64,000 nt of DNA from Nitratireductor thuwali (GCF_036621415.1 NZ_CP030942.1:104501-168500); one strand, 5' to 3'; counted from the first letter of the stretch, positions 7,353-17,183 are shown. Numbers and translations: made by a program. The notes: generated from the sequence alone by a model not told the origin.

Positions 7353-10300
7353 ATGCATATCCTCGCCACCACCACCGCTTCGCTTGACGATCTGATCGAG
7401 CCCGTCGATCTGCGGCAGGCGCCGGCGGATATGGTGGCGCTGTCTTTCACCGACAGCGATCTGGCGGGGCTGGCGGCGGCCTGGCGGGCCGAGCGCGATA
7501 CGCTGCCATCCATGCGGCTTGCCGCCCTGCGTGATCTGCGCCACCCCATGTCGGTGGACCTTTGGGTGGACGCCGTGGCGGCGCATGCGCGCATCATCCT
7601 GGTCCGCGTTCTCGGCGGCTACGACTGGTGGCGCTATGGCTGCGACCGGCTCGCCGCGCTGGCTCGGAAAAAGGGCATCGCGCTGGCACTCCTGCCGGGC
7701 GAAGGCCAGGCGGACGATTCGCGCCTTGCCGAGCGCTCCACCGTATCGGCGGAAGAACGCGCGGCGCTGCTCGCCTATTTCCGCGAGGGCGGGCCGGGCA
7801 ATATGCGCGCGCTGGCGCGGCGGCTGGCCTCTTTGGCGGGACGCGGGATCGAGGCTCCCGCCCCGGTGCCGCTCGCCAAGGCGGGGTTCTACGCGCCGGA
7901 TCGCGGTATCGTGCCGCTCGACTTCTTCACCGCCCGGTTGGACGAGGCGCGCCCCCTCGTGCCGATCCTGTTCTACCGCTCCATGCTGCTTGCCAGCGAC
8001 GTGGCGCCCATCGACGCGCTGAGCGCAGCGCTGGAGAAACGCGGCTTCCTCGCCGTCCCCATCTTCGTCTCCAGCCTGCGCGACGGGGACGCGGCGGCCT
8101 TCGTGCAGGAAGCGGCCGGGCGCCTGCGGCCTTCCGCTCTCGTCACCGCCACCGCCTTTTCCAGCGGCGCGGAGCCTGGCGAGAAAACGCTGTTCGACCG
8201 GCTGGGCCTGCCCGTCTTCCAGGTGATCACCGCCACCACCCGCCGCAAGGCCTGGCAGGAGGGCCAGCGCGGGCTGGCGCCGGCCGATCTCGCCATGCAT
8301 GTCGTCCTGCCGGAGCTGGATGGCCGCATCATGGCCGGCGCGATCTCCTTCAAGGACGAAGCCGACATCGATGACGGCCTGTCCTTCGGCATCCAGCGCA
8401 ACCGGCCGGAGGAGACCCGCGTCGAGCAGGCCGCCGCCCGCATCGCGGCTCTGCTGGCGCTGCAGGCGAAGCCGCGCGGAGAGCGCCGCATCGTCATCCT
8501 CATCCCAGACTATCCGAGCGCGCCCGGCCGCACCGGCTATGCCGTCGGCCTCGACGTGCCGGCCAGCGTGCTTGCCATGCTGCACGACCTCAAGGAAGCC
8601 GGCTATGGGGTGGGCGAAATCCCGGCAACATCGCGCGATCTGATGCGCTTGCTGGAAAAAGCATCAGGATCTCTCCCCCTCTCCGACTACCGGCCCTTTT
8701 TCGACCGCCTTCCCGAAGCCGCGCGCAACGCTGTCAAAGAAACCTGGGGCGAGGCGGAAGACAAAGAATTCCGCTTCCGCGCCGCCCATTTCGGCAATGT
8801 CAGCGTGGCGCTCGCGCCCGACCGGGGCAGTGCCGCCGACCGGCGCGCTGACTATCACGATCCGGCGCTCGCCCCCCGCCACGCGCTGCTCGCCTTCGGC
8901 GCATGGCTGCGCGAGAAGCTTGAGGCGGACGCGCTCGTCCATGTGGGCGCGCATGGCACGCTGGAATGGCTGCCCGGCAAGACCGTCGCGCTGACGGAAA
9001 CCTGCTTTCCCGAAATCGTCACCGGGGCCCTGCCGGTCGTCTATCCCTTCATCGTCAGCAATCCCGGCGAGGCGGCCCAGGCGAAAAGGCGCATCGGGGC
9101 GGTCACGCTCGGCCATCTGACCCCGCCGCTCGCCGGCGCGGGACTTTCCGACGAAGAGCGCGAGCTCGAACGGCTGGTCGACGAATATGCCCAGGCCGAC
9201 GGGCTCGACCGCCGCCGCCGCGACCGGCTGGCCAGGCTGATCGTCGAGACGGCGCAGCGCACCGGCCTGTCGCGCGAGGCGGGGGTGGAAGATACGGGCG
9301 ACACCGACACCGCACTGATGAAGATCGACGCCTGGCTGTGCGACCTCAAGGATTTCGCCATCAAGGACGGGCTGCACATCTATGGGCGCGGCCAGCGACC
9401 CGGCGACACGCCCGAGAGCTCCGAACGCGCCGCCTGCGCGGAGGCCGAGCGCACCGCCCTTCTGGCCGCGCTGGACGGCCGCCATATCCCGCCCGGCCCT
9501 TCCGGCGCGCCGGCGCGCGGTCGCACCGACGTGCTGCCCACCGGCCGCAACCTCTTTACCGCCGACCCGCGCACCCTGCCGACGCCGACGGCGACCGCGC
9601 TCGGGCAAATGGCGGCCGACGAAGCCGTGCGCGGCTACTGCCAAGAGCACGGCGATTGGCCGCGTGCGCTCGTGATCGATCTGTGGGGCAGCGCCAGCCT
9701 GCGCACCGGCGGCGAGGAGATCGCGCAGGGGCTCGCTCTGATGGGATGCCGCCCGCAATGGGACAACGCCACCGGCCGCCTCATCGGCATCGAGGTGCTG
9801 CCACCGGCCAGCATCGGGCGGCCGCGCATCGATGTCACCTGGCGCATTTCCGGCCTGTTCCGTGATATGTTCCCGACCCAGATCGCACTTCTCGACACGG
9901 CGATAGCGGCGGTCGCCGCGCGCGACGAGGCGGACGGCGAAAACCCGCTCGCCGCCGCGGCGCGCGCCACCGGCAAGACCCCGGCCCGCATATTCGGCTC
10001 GGCGCCCGGCACCTATGGCGCCGGCATAGAGGAGCGCCTGTCGCGCGGCGACTGGCGGGAGCGCACTGAGCTCGGGCAGGCCTATCTCGACGCCGCCTCC
10101 CACGCCTTCGGCGGAGCGGAAGGGGAAGGGCGCAGCCTGCCCGGCGCCTTCGCGGCACAGGTGGCGGGAGCCGACATGCTGATCCACACCGGCGACGATG
10201 CCGGCCGCGACATATTGGAGGGCTCCGCCGATGTCGCCTTCATCGGCGGCTTTTCCGCCGCCGTGGCGGCGCTCGGCGGCAAGGCCGATGTGGTAGTGCT

Positions 10301-10703
10301 CGATACCACCGACCCCGAACGTCCGCGCGCCCGCTCGCTTGCGCAGGCCATCGCACGCACGGTGCGGGCGCGGGCCATCAATCCCCGGTTCATCGCCGGC
10401 CAGATGCGGCACGGTCCGCGCGGCGCGGCCGAGCTGACGGAAACGGTCGACCGGCTGGTCGGCTTCGCCGAGGCCACCGAGGCCGTTTCGAGCGCGCTGA
10501 TCGACGCCGTCTTCGACGCCTATCTTGGCGATGAGGCGGTGCGCGGCTTTCTGCTCCACGAAAACCCCACTGCGGCCCGCGCCATGGGCGAGCGCTTTCG
10601 GTCCGCGCGCCGGCGCGGCCTGTGGCACGCGCGCCGCAACACGATCGACGACGACCTGGCGGCGCTCATCGCCGAGGCCGAGAGCGAGGAGGCGACGGCA
10701 TGA
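7353..10703 (+). CDS. cobN: Aerobic cobaltochelatase large subunit CobN (short form)
   Basis: A 1,116-residue member of the CobN/BchH family, which inserts Co(II) into hydrogenobyrinic acid a,c-diamide with the AAA+ partners CobS and CobT (not in this window). Hallmarks are HPMSVD near the N-terminus, HVGAHGTLEWLPGK, YPFIVSNPGE, GPSGAPARGR, VLPTGRN and the late GAYGAG-like GTYGAGIEE. The segment between DGLHIYG (about residue 672) and GPSGAP (about 715) is much shorter than in classical CobN of about 1,250-1,280 residues. The ATG is 4 bp after cobW. The stop overlaps the cobG start. Confidence 0.95.
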   Translation: MHILATTTASLDDLIEPVDLRQAPADMVALSFTDSDLAGLAAAWRAERDTLPSMRLAALRDLRHPMSVDLWVDAVAAHARIILVRVLGGYDWWRYGCDRLAALARKKGIALALLPGEGQADDSRLAERSTVSAEERAALLAYFREGGPGNMRALARRLASLAGRGIEAPAPVPLAKAGFYAPDRGIVPLDFFTARLDEARPLVPILFYRSMLLASDVAPIDALSAALEKRGFLAVPIFVSSLRDGDAAAFVQEAAGRLRPSALVTATAFSSGAEPGEKTLFDRLGLPVFQVITATTRRKAWQEGQRGLAPADLAMHVVLPELDGRIMAGAISFKDEADIDDGLSFGIQRNRPEETRVEQAAARIAALLALQAKPRGERRIVILIPDYPSAPGRTGYAVGLDVPASVLAMLHDLKEAGYGVGEIPATSRDLMRLLEKASGSLPLSDYRPFFDRLPEAARNAVKETWGEAEDKEFRFRAAHFGNVSVALAPDRGSAADRRADYHDPALAPRHALLAFGAWLREKLEADALVHVGAHGTLEWLPGKTVALTETCFPEIVTGALPVVYPFIVSNPGEAAQAKRRIGAVTLGHLTPPLAGAGLSDEERELERLVDEYAQADGLDRRRRDRLARLIVETAQRTGLSREAGVEDTGDTDTALMKIDAWLCDLKDFAIKDGLHIYGRGQRPGDTPESSERAACAEAERTALLAALDGRHIPPGPSGAPARGRTDVLPTGRNLFTADPRTLPTPTATALGQMAADEAVRGYCQEHGDWPRALVIDLWGSASLRTGGEEIAQGLALMGCRPQWDNATGRLIGIEVLPPASIGRPRIDVTWRISGLFRDMFPTQIALLDTAIAAVAARDEADGENPLAAAARATGKTPARIFGSAPGTYGAGIEERLSRGDWRERTELGQAYLDAASHAFGGAEGEGRSLPGAFAAQVAGADMLIHTGDDAGRDILEGSADVAFIGGFSAAVAALGGKADVVVLDTTDPERPRARSLAQAIARTVRARAINPRFIAGQMRHGPRGAAELTETVDRLVGFAEATEAVSSALIDAVFDAYLGDEAVRGFLLHENPTAARAMGERFRSARRRGLWHARRNTIDDDLAALIAEAESEEATA

Positions 10704-11905
10704 CCCTGCGGCGCGGCGCCTGCCCCTCCCTGGCCCAGCCGATGCAGACCGGCGATGGCCTGCTCGTACGGCTGGCGCCCGCCCACGGACGCCTCACGCC
10801 GTCCAAGCTCGCGCAGATCGCGCAGGCGGCGGATCGCTTCGGCAACGGGCTTCTGGAAATCACCACGCGCGGCAATCTGCAGATCCGCGGCCTGACCGCG
10901 CGAACCGCGCCGCTTCTGGATGACTTCATGGCCGATTTGGACCTCGGCATCGCCAGCGGCCTCGCCGTCGAAACCGGGCCGCTGGCCGGACTTGCCGTCG
11001 ACGAGATCGCAGACCCACGTGGCCTTGCCAGCGCAATTGCCGCGCAAGCCGCCGAACTGCGGCTCGCCCCGAAAGTCTCCGTCACGGTCGACGGCGGCGG
11101 ACCCTTGCATCTCGGCGAAATCGGCGCCGACATAAAGCTCGAGGCGCTGGGTGGCGGCGAATGGCGGATCGGCATCGGTGGGGCGCGCCGAACCGCCCGC
11201 TGGCTGGGCGCCGGCGGCGAAGCGGCGGTGCTGTCCGCGAGCATGGCGATCCTCCGCCTGCTCGCGCAAAAAGGTTGCGAAGCGCGCGCGCGCCATCTGG
11301 ACCACCGCGATCTCTTCGACCTCACGGAAGAATTGCAGCCGGCAAACGACCTTGCCGCAAGCAGCTGCGCCAAGCCGATCGGCACCTTCGACTTGAGCGA
11401 TAATTCCCATGCGATCGGCTTCGCCCTGCCCTTCGGCCAGGCGCGCGCGGCCCATCTCATAGCCCTGTGCGAAGCGGCATCCAACGCTAGGGAAATCCGT
11501 CTGGCGCCCGGCGGCGGGCTGCTGGTGCTAGGTCTGCCGGCAGGCGAGGAAGGCACCCTTCGTCTCGCTGCCAGACATTTCGGCTTCATCATCGAGACCA
11601 CCGATCCGCGTCTTGCCATATCCGCCTGCGCCGGCGCGCCCTTCTGCGCCTCCGCCCATCTCGGCACCAAGGCGCTGGCCGAGGAAGCCGCCGCCGCCGG
11701 GCTGATCGACGGCACCTTCCGCCTGCATGTGTCCGGCTGCGAAAAGCGCTGCGCCCAGCCGACCGGGGACTGCGTCAGCCTGATCGGCCGCGAGGGCGCG
11801 TTCGTCGTTACCGCCGACGGCACGACCGCCCCGGCATATCTCCGCACCTTCCTTGTCGAGCGGGCGGAAGCGCTGCGCTCGACCCCATCGCGAAAGACCG
11901 CCTGA
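10700..11905 (+). CDS. cobG: Precorrin-3B synthase
   Basis: A 401-residue sirohaem/[4Fe-4S] oxidoreductase of the nitrite/sulfite-reductase fold. It hydroxylates precorrin-3A at C20 with O2, which marks the aerobic pathway. The ferredoxin-like half shows TTRGNLQIRGL. The cluster ligands are Cys310-X5-Cys316 (ACAGAPFC) and Cys347-X3-Cys351 (GCEKRCAQPTGDC). The ATG at 10700 overlaps the cobN stop by 4 bp. A longer in-frame opening to 10622 lies inside cobN and is rejected. Confidence 0.94.
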   Translation: MTLRRGACPSLAQPMQTGDGLLVRLAPAHGRLTPSKLAQIAQAADRFGNGLLEITTRGNLQIRGLTARTAPLLDDFMADLDLGIASGLAVETGPLAGLAVDEIADPRGLASAIAAQAAELRLAPKVSVTVDGGGPLHLGEIGADIKLEALGGGEWRIGIGGARRTARWLGAGGEAAVLSASMAILRLLAQKGCEARARHLDHRDLFDLTEELQPANDLAASSCAKPIGTFDLSDNSHAIGFALPFGQARAAHLIALCEAASNAREIRLAPGGGLLVLGLPAGEEGTLRLAARHFGFIIETTDPRLAISACAGAPFCASAHLGTKALAEEAAAAGLIDGTFRLHVSGCEKRCAQPTGDCVSLIGREGAFVVTADGTTAPAYLRTFLVERAEALRSTPSRKTA

Positions 11906-12537
11906 TGCCGCAAACCGACTACATCCGCGACGGCAATGCCATCTACGAACAATCCTTCGCCATCATCCGCAACGAGGCCGACCTTTCGCGCTTTTCGGAT
12001 GAAGAGGCCGATATTGCGATCCGCATGATCCACGCCTGCGGGCAGGTCGAGGCGGCGGCGCATTTCGTCTTTTCGACGGACTTCGTCGGGCAGGCGCGCG
12101 CGGCGCTCAAGGCGGGCGCGCCGATCCTGTGCGACGCCGAGATGGTGGCGCGGGGCGTCACCGCTACACGCCTGCCGGCCGGCAACGAGGTGATCTGCAC
12201 CCTGCGCGACGAGCGCACCCCGGCGCTTGCCGAAAAGCTCGGCAACACCCGGTCGGCGGCGGCGCTGGAATTGTGGCGCGACAGGCTGGAAGGCGCGCTG
12301 GTCGCCATCGGCAATGCGCCGACCGCCCTTTTCCACCTACTCGACATGATCGATGCGGGCGCGCCCAGGCCCGCGGCCATCATCGGCATGCCCGTGGGCT
12401 TCGTCGGCGCGGCCGAATCGAAGGAGGCATTGGCCGCAGGCAGCCATGGCATCCCCTTCGCCATCGTTCGCGGCCGCATGGGCGGCAGCGCCATGACGGC
12501 GGCCGCCGTCAACGCATTGGCGAGGGCCGGGCTATGA
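11905..12537 (+). CDS. cobH: Precorrin-8X methylmutase
   Basis: A 210-residue CobH/CbiC enzyme that moves the methyl group from C11 to C12 to give hydrogenobyrinic acid. Diagnostic segments are MIHACGQVEAA, which carries the catalytic His, then GAPILCDAEMVA, IGNAPTALF and GMPVGFVGAAESKEAL. Its ATG shares one base with the cobG stop (TGATG), and its own stop overlaps cobI by 4 bp. This is strict translational coupling within the riboswitch-controlled plus-strand operon. Confidence 0.96.
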   Translation: MPQTDYIRDGNAIYEQSFAIIRNEADLSRFSDEEADIAIRMIHACGQVEAAAHFVFSTDFVGQARAALKAGAPILCDAEMVARGVTATRLPAGNEVICTLRDERTPALAEKLGNTRSAAALELWRDRLEGALVAIGNAPTALFHLLDMIDAGAPRPAAIIGMPVGFVGAAESKEALAAGSHGIPFAIVRGRMGGSAMTAAAVNALARAGL

Positions 12538-13274
12538 AGGGAACACTGATTGGCGTCGGCACCGGCCCCGGCGATCCCGACCTCCTGACGCTGAAGGCGT
12601 TGCGCGCCCTGCAGCAGGCCGAAGTGGTCGCGTATTTCGCCAAGCGCGGGCGCAAGGGCAATGCCCGGCGCACCGTCGAAGGCCTGTTGAAGCCCTCCGT
12701 TATCGAACTGCCGCTCGATTATCCCGTCACCACGGAAATCGACAAGGCGCATATCGACTACATCGGCGCCATAGCCGGGTTCTACGAGGAGGCCGCGCGC
12801 CGGGTCGAAAGCCATCTCAGCGAAGGCCGCGACGTGGCGGTGCTGAGCGAGGGCGATCCCTTGTTCTACGGCTCCTACATGCATCTGCATGTGCGGCTCG
12901 CGCCCCTTTATCCGACGCGGGTGATCCCCGGCATCACCGCCATGTCCGGCTGCTGGTCGCAGGCGGGCCTGCCCATCGTGCAGGGCGACGACATATTGAG
13001 CATCCTGCCGGGCACGCTGCCGGAAGCCGAGCTCGTGCGCCGGCTTTCCGACACGCAGGGCTTCGTCATCATGAAGGTCGGCCGCAACCTGCCGAAGATC
13101 CGCCGCGCGCTCGCCGCCGCCGGCAGGATGGACGGCGCGCTCTATGTGGAGCGCGGCACGATGGAAAACACGCTGACCCGCCCGCTTTGCAACAAGCCGG
13201 ACGATGAAGCCCCCTATTTCTCGCTGATCCTCGGGCCGGGCTGGCAGGACAGGCCGCACGAGGCTGTCGCATGA
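12534..13274 (+). CDS. cobI: Precorrin-2 C20-methyltransferase
   Basis: A 246-residue SAM-dependent tetrapyrrole methylase of the CobI/CbiL type that makes precorrin-3A. The N-terminal GVGTGPGDPDLLTLKALRA glycine-rich loop, AVLSEGDPLFYGSYMHL and the VIPGITAMSGCW segment are diagnostic. The ATG at 12534 overlaps the cobH stop. Longer in-frame starts lie within cobH and are not needed. The stop overlaps the cobJ start by 4 bp. Confidence 0.95.
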   Translation: MKGTLIGVGTGPGDPDLLTLKALRALQQAEVVAYFAKRGRKGNARRTVEGLLKPSVIELPLDYPVTTEIDKAHIDYIGAIAGFYEEAARRVESHLSEGRDVAVLSEGDPLFYGSYMHLHVRLAPLYPTRVIPGITAMSGCWSQAGLPIVQGDDILSILPGTLPEAELVRRLSDTQGFVIMKVGRNLPKIRRALAAAGRMDGALYVERGTMENTLTRPLCNKPDDEAPYFSLILGPGWQDRPHEAVA

Positions 13275-14035
13275 GCGGACGTCTCGTCATCATCGGCACC
13301 GGTCCCGGCAACCCTGCGCAAATGACGCCGCAGGCGCGCACGGCAATCGCCGCGGCCAGCGATTTCTTCGGCTACGGCCCTTATCTCGACCGGCTCGACC
13401 TCAACGACAGGCAGACCCGCCACGCCTCCGACAATCGCGAGGAACTCGCCCGCGCCAGGGCGGCGCTGGCAATGGCGGCCTCGGGCCGGCATGTGGCGGT
13501 CGTCTCGGGCGGCGATGCCGGCGTCTTCGCCATGGCGGCCGCCGTCTGCGAAGCCATTGAGCATGGCCCGGCCGAATGGCGGCGGCTGGATCTGGAGATC
13601 GTCCCCGGCATCACCGCCATGTTGGCGGTGGCCGCACGGGTCGGCGCGCCGCTCGGCCACGATTTCTGCGCGATTTCGCTATCGGACAATCTGAAGCCGT
13701 GGGCGCTCATCGAGGAACGGCTTGCCGCCGCCGCCGCCGCCGGTTTCGTAATCGCGCTCTACAATCCGATCAGCCGCGCCCGGCCCTGGCAGCTCGGCCG
13801 TGCCTTCGAACTTCTGCGCGAAAAGCTCTCCGGGCAAACGCCGGTGATCTTCGGCCGCGCCGCCGGGCGGCCCGACGAGCGCATATCGATTGTCCGGCTG
13901 GACGAGGCGCAGCCCGAAATGGCCGACATGGCCACCTGCGTGATCGTTGGTTCGCAAGAGACCCGCATGATCGCGCGCGACGGCCTGTCCCCGCTGGTCT
14001 ATGCGCCGCGTTCCGCGGAAAGGCCGATGAGATGA
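13271..14035 (+). CDS. cobJ: Precorrin-3B C17-methyltransferase
   Basis: A 254-residue tetrapyrrole methylase that catalyses ring contraction and C17 methylation to precorrin-4. It shows IGTGPGNPAQMTPQA, FGYGPYLDRL, VSGGDAGVFAMA, VPGITAMLAVAA and ALYNPISRARP, all typical of CobJ/CbiH. It is the last plus-strand gene before the antisense cobK. The final 37 bp overlap the 3' end of cobK, tail to tail. Confidence 0.96.
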   Translation: MSGRLVIIGTGPGNPAQMTPQARTAIAAASDFFGYGPYLDRLDLNDRQTRHASDNREELARARAALAMAASGRHVAVVSGGDAGVFAMAAAVCEAIEHGPAEWRRLDLEIVPGITAMLAVAARVGAPLGHDFCAISLSDNLKPWALIEERLAAAAAAGFVIALYNPISRARPWQLGRAFELLREKLSGQTPVIFGRAAGRPDERISIVRLDEAQPEMADMATCVIVGSQETRMIARDGLSPLVYAPRSAERPMR

Positions 14036-14769
14036 GCCTCGACCTGCTTCACGGCGTCCCCTACGGTGTGAACGACGGCAGCACTGGCCTGCTTCGGCCG
14101 GACGACCATGATCACCGGCAGCCCGAGCGCACGGGCGGCGGCGATCTTTCCATAGGTGGCCGTCCCGCCGCTGTTCTTGGCAACGATCGTTTTGCATCCG
14201 TGCCGGATCAGCAGCGCCCGTTCGTCATCTTCAGAAAAAGGCCCGCGCGACAGGATGCAGGTCGCGCGCGGCGGCAGGTGCGCGGGATCGACCGGCTCGA
14301 CGCTGCGAATGAGATAGTGATGCTGCGGCGCTTGGGCGAAGGCAGCCACCTCCTGCCGGCCTATCGCCAGGAAGACGCGGCGCGACGCGGCGCCCAGAAG
14401 TCCGGCCGCCTCTGCCACGTCATTCGCCATTCGCCAGTCGTCGCCCTCCCCCGGCTCCCAGGCGGGCCGCGTCAGCGTGACGAGGCGCACGCCGGTTATG
14501 GCGGCGGCCTCCGCCGCGTTGCGCGCCATGCGCGCGGCGAAAGGATGCGTGGCGTCGATCAGCAGGCCGATATCGTTCTCGCGCAGATAGCGGACCAGTC
14601 CCTCCGCGCCGCCGAAACCGCCGACGCGCGTTTCGCCGGCCAGTGGCCGTGGCGTGCGGGTGCGTCCGGCCAACGAAGTGGTAACGCGCAGATCGCCCCG
14701 CGCCGCGAGATGTTCCGCCAATTGCCGCGCCTCGCCGGTTCCGCCGAGAATGAGGATATGGGTGGTCAT
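13999..14769 (-). CDS. cobK: Precorrin-6A reductase
   Basis: A 256-residue NADPH-dependent reductase of the CobK/CbiJ family giving precorrin-6B. The N-terminus MTTHILILGGTGEARQLAEHL is characteristic, followed by LLIDATHPFAARMA and VVRPKQ-type C-terminal motifs (MVVRPKQASAAVV). The ATG at 14769 faces the cobL ATGs at 14768/14771, so the two start codons interlock. The 3' end overlaps cobJ by 37 bp. It is the only corrin-ring gene on the minus strand of this run and interrupts an otherwise colinear operon. Confidence 0.94.
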   Translation of the reverse strand: MTTHILILGGTGEARQLAEHLAARGDLRVTTSLAGRTRTPRPLAGETRVGGFGGAEGLVRYLRENDIGLLIDATHPFAARMARNAAEAAAITGVRLVTLTRPAWEPGEGDDWRMANDVAEAAGLLGAASRRVFLAIGRQEVAAFAQAPQHHYLIRSVEPVDPAHLPPRATCILSRGPFSEDDERALLIRHGCKTIVAKNSGGTATYGKIAAARALGLPVIMVVRPKQASAAVVHTVGDAVKQVEAHLIGLSAERGA

Positions 14770-14770
14770 G

Positions 14771-16039
14771 ATGTCTTCTAGGGCAAAAGAGGCCGCTTTG
14801 GGAACGGGGTCGGCCGCCCGCCGAGACCCGTCCTCGAGATGGCTTACCATCGTCGGCATCGGCGAGGACGGCCTTGCGGGCCTGAGCGAAGCCGCCAAGG
14901 CCGCCATCGGCGAGGCCGAGTTCGTCTTCGGCGGCCATCGTCATCTGGCGCTGGCCGAAAGCATGATCGCCGGTGAAAAATGCCCATGGCCCACGCCTTT
15001 CGCGAAAGCGGTGAACGACATCGCCGCGCTCAGCGGCCGCCGCGTCTGCGTGCTCGCCTCGGGCGATCCGTTCCACTTCGGCGTCGGGGCGACGCTGGCC
15101 CGGCGGGTTACTGCCGCCGAGATGCACATCCTGCCCGCGCCGTCCGCCTTCAGCCTTGCCGCGGCGCGCCTCGGCTGGCCGCTCCAGGAAGCGGAGACGG
15201 TCTCGCTGCATGGCAGGCCAATCGCTCTGATCCGCCCGCTGCTGCATCCCGGCCGCCGCGTCATTGCTCTCACTTCCGACGGGCAGGCACCCGCCAAGGT
15301 TGCGGCATTGCTGATGGAAGAAGGCTTCGGCGCATCGCGCTTCCATGTGCTGGAAGCGCTGGGAGGACCGCGCGAGCGCCACACGCGAGCCACCGCCGAA
15401 GACCTCGGCGCCCCCACCTTCGACGATCTCAACGTGATCGCCGTCGAGGTCGCCGCCTCGGCTGGCGCCCGCATCCTGCCGCTGGGCACCGGACTAGCCG
15501 ACACGCTGTTCGAGCATGACGGCCAGATCACCAGGCCGGAAGTGCGCGCCGTCACGCTTGCCGCCCTTCAGCCGAAACGCGGCCAGCTTCTGTGGGACAT
15601 CGGCGCGGGCTCGGGGTCGATCTCCATCGAATGGATGCGCCAGCATCCCTCCCTGCGCGCCATCGCCATCGAAGCCGATGCCCCGCGTGCCGAACGCATC
15701 GGCCGCAATGCGGAAAGCTTCGGCGTGCCGGACCTGCAAATGGTGACGGGAACAGCCCCGGAGGCGCTGGCAGGCCTGCCGACGCCAGACGCGGTCTTCA
15801 TCGGCGGCGGCGGAAGTGTTCCCGGCGTCACGGAAACCGCCATGGAAGCGCTCCCCACCGGCGGGCGCCTGGTCGCCAATGCCGTAACGCTGGAGATGCG
15901 CGCCATGCTCATCGAGCTTCATGCCCGGCGGGGCGGCGAACTCATCGAGATCGCCATCGCGCGCGCCGCGCCCGTCGGCGGCATGACGGCCATGCGCCCC
16001 GCTCTGCCCGTCATGCAATGGCGCTGGAGCAAGCCATGA
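14771..16039 (+). CDS. cobL: Precorrin-6Y C5,15-methyltransferase (decarboxylating)
   Basis: A 422-residue bifunctional enzyme. The N-terminal CbiE-type tetrapyrrole methylase (IVGIGEDGLAGLSEAAK, LASGDPFHFGVGATL) is fused to a C-terminal CbiT-type Rossmann methyltransferase (LLWDIGAGSGSISIEWMR, FIGGGGSVPGV). It methylates C5 and C15 and decarboxylates ring C. Tandem ATGs occur at 14768 and 14771, and the second has better spacing from GGTGG. Both interlock with the cobK start. The gene heads the cobL-E-M-A-B-S-T-F run, and its stop overlaps cobE by 4 bp. Confidence 0.94.
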   Translation: MSSRAKEAALGTGSAARRDPSSRWLTIVGIGEDGLAGLSEAAKAAIGEAEFVFGGHRHLALAESMIAGEKCPWPTPFAKAVNDIAALSGRRVCVLASGDPFHFGVGATLARRVTAAEMHILPAPSAFSLAAARLGWPLQEAETVSLHGRPIALIRPLLHPGRRVIALTSDGQAPAKVAALLMEEGFGASRFHVLEALGGPRERHTRATAEDLGAPTFDDLNVIAVEVAASAGARILPLGTGLADTLFEHDGQITRPEVRAVTLAALQPKRGQLLWDIGAGSGSISIEWMRQHPSLRAIAIEADAPRAERIGRNAESFGVPDLQMVTGTAPEALAGLPTPDAVFIGGGGSVPGVTETAMEALPTGGRLVANAVTLEMRAMLIELHARRGGELIEIAIARAAPVGGMTAMRPALPVMQWRWSKP

Positions 16040-16422
16040 TCTGCGCCGGGCTCGGCAGCACGAGCAACACCACACGCGAGACGGTTCTGGCCGCCCTCGA
16101 CGCCGCGCTGGCGCATCACAGCCTCGGGCGCGCCAAACTCGACGCGCTCGCCACCGTGCCGCGCAAGAAGGACGAGGCCGGCTTTCACGAGGCGGCAAGC
16201 CATCTCGGCCTGCCGCTGATCGTCGCAAGCGAGGAAGCTCTTGAAGCCGCAGCGGGAAGCTGCCTCACCGTCTCCCGCGCTTCCCTGCGCGCGACCGGCT
16301 TCGACTCCGCCTCCGAGGCCGCCGCCCTTGCCGCTTGCGGCGCCACCGCCCGCCTCCTCGGGCCAAGGCTCGTGCGGGAGGGCGTCACCTGCGCCATCGC
16401 CACAACCGGAAACCAACCATGA
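16036..16422 (+). CDS. cobE: CobE, cobalamin biosynthesis protein (CbiG C-terminal-like)
   Basis: A 128-residue protein matching the CobE/CbiG C-terminal domain: [15 protein letters not shown] at the start, [43 protein letters not shown], then [21 protein letters not shown]. In aerobic producers CobE is required in vivo, but its precise step is unclear. It overlaps cobL and cobM by 4 bp on each side. Confidence 0.92.
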   Translation: MICAGLGSTSNTTRETVLAALDAALAHHSLGRAKLDALATVPRKKDEAGFHEAASHLGLPLIVASEEALEAAAGSCLTVSRASLRATGFDSASEAAALAACGATARLLGPRLVREGVTCAIATTGNQP

Positions 16423-17183
16423 CCGTTCACTTCATCGGCGCCGGACCGGGCGCTGCCGACCTCATCACCGTGCGCGGGCGCGATCTTCTTTCGCGCTGCC
16501 TCGTCTGCCTCTATGCCGGCTCGCTGGTGCCGAAGGAATTGCTCGCGCATTGCCCGCAGGGCGCGCGCATCGTCGACACCGCACCCTTCTCGCTCGACGA
16601 GATCGAGGCCGAGTATATGGCCGCCCATGAGGCAGGACAGGATGTGGCGCGGCTCCATTCGGGCGATCTGTCGGTCTGGAGCGCCGTTGCCGAACAGATG
16701 CGCCGTCTCGACCGGCTGGGCATTGCCTACACGCTGACGCCCGGCGTGCCGGCCTTTTCGGCAGCCGCGGCGGCGCTGGGCCGCGAACTGACCATTCCCG
16801 AAGTCGCGCAGAGCCTGGTCCTGACGCGGGTATCGGGCCGCGCGTCGAAGATGCCCGAAGGCGAAAACCTGGCCGCCTTTGCCGCCACCGGCGCGACGCT
16901 CGCCATTCATCTGGCCATCCACGCGCTAGACCGCGTGGTGGCCGAGCTCACGCCCTTCTACGGCGGCGATTGCCCCGTTGCCATCGTCGTGCGTGCCAGC
17001 TGGGCGGACGAGCGCGTGGTGCGCGGCACGCTCGAAACCATCGAGGCGGAGGTGGCGAAGGACCCCATCGACCGCACGGCGCTGATCTTCGTCGGCCCCG
17101 GCCTGACCGCACGCGAGTTCCGTGAAAGCGCGCTCTACAGCGCCGAGTATCAGCGGCGTTTCCGGGGGCGCGAGGGCCTATGA
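16419..17183 (+). CDS. cobM: Precorrin-4 C11-methyltransferase
   Basis: A 254-residue tetrapyrrole methylase of the CobM/CbiF family, making precorrin-5. Diagnostic segments are [65 protein letters not shown] and LTLTRVSGR-like [14 protein letters not shown]. The ATG at 16419 overlaps the cobE stop. Longer in-frame openings lie in cobE. It is coupled to cobA by a further 4 bp overlap. Confidence 0.96.
   Translation: MTVHFIGAGPGAADLITVRGRDLLSRCLVCLYAGSLVPKELLAHCPQGARIVDTAPFSLDEIEAEYMAAHEAGQDVARLHSGDLSVWSAVAEQMRRLDRLGIAYTLTPGVPAFSAAAAALGRELTIPEVAQSLVLTRVSGRASKMPEGENLAAFAATGATLAIHLAIHALDRVVAELTPFYGGDCPVAIVVRASWADERVVRGTLETIEAEVAKDPIDRTALIFVGPGLTAREFRESALYSAEYQRRFRGREGL

Noticed and set aside
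8664..10628. 654-codon open frame antisense to cobN
   Set aside because: High-GC antisense shadow; Arg/Gly/Ala-rich, no motif, while cobN on the other strand is unmistakable.
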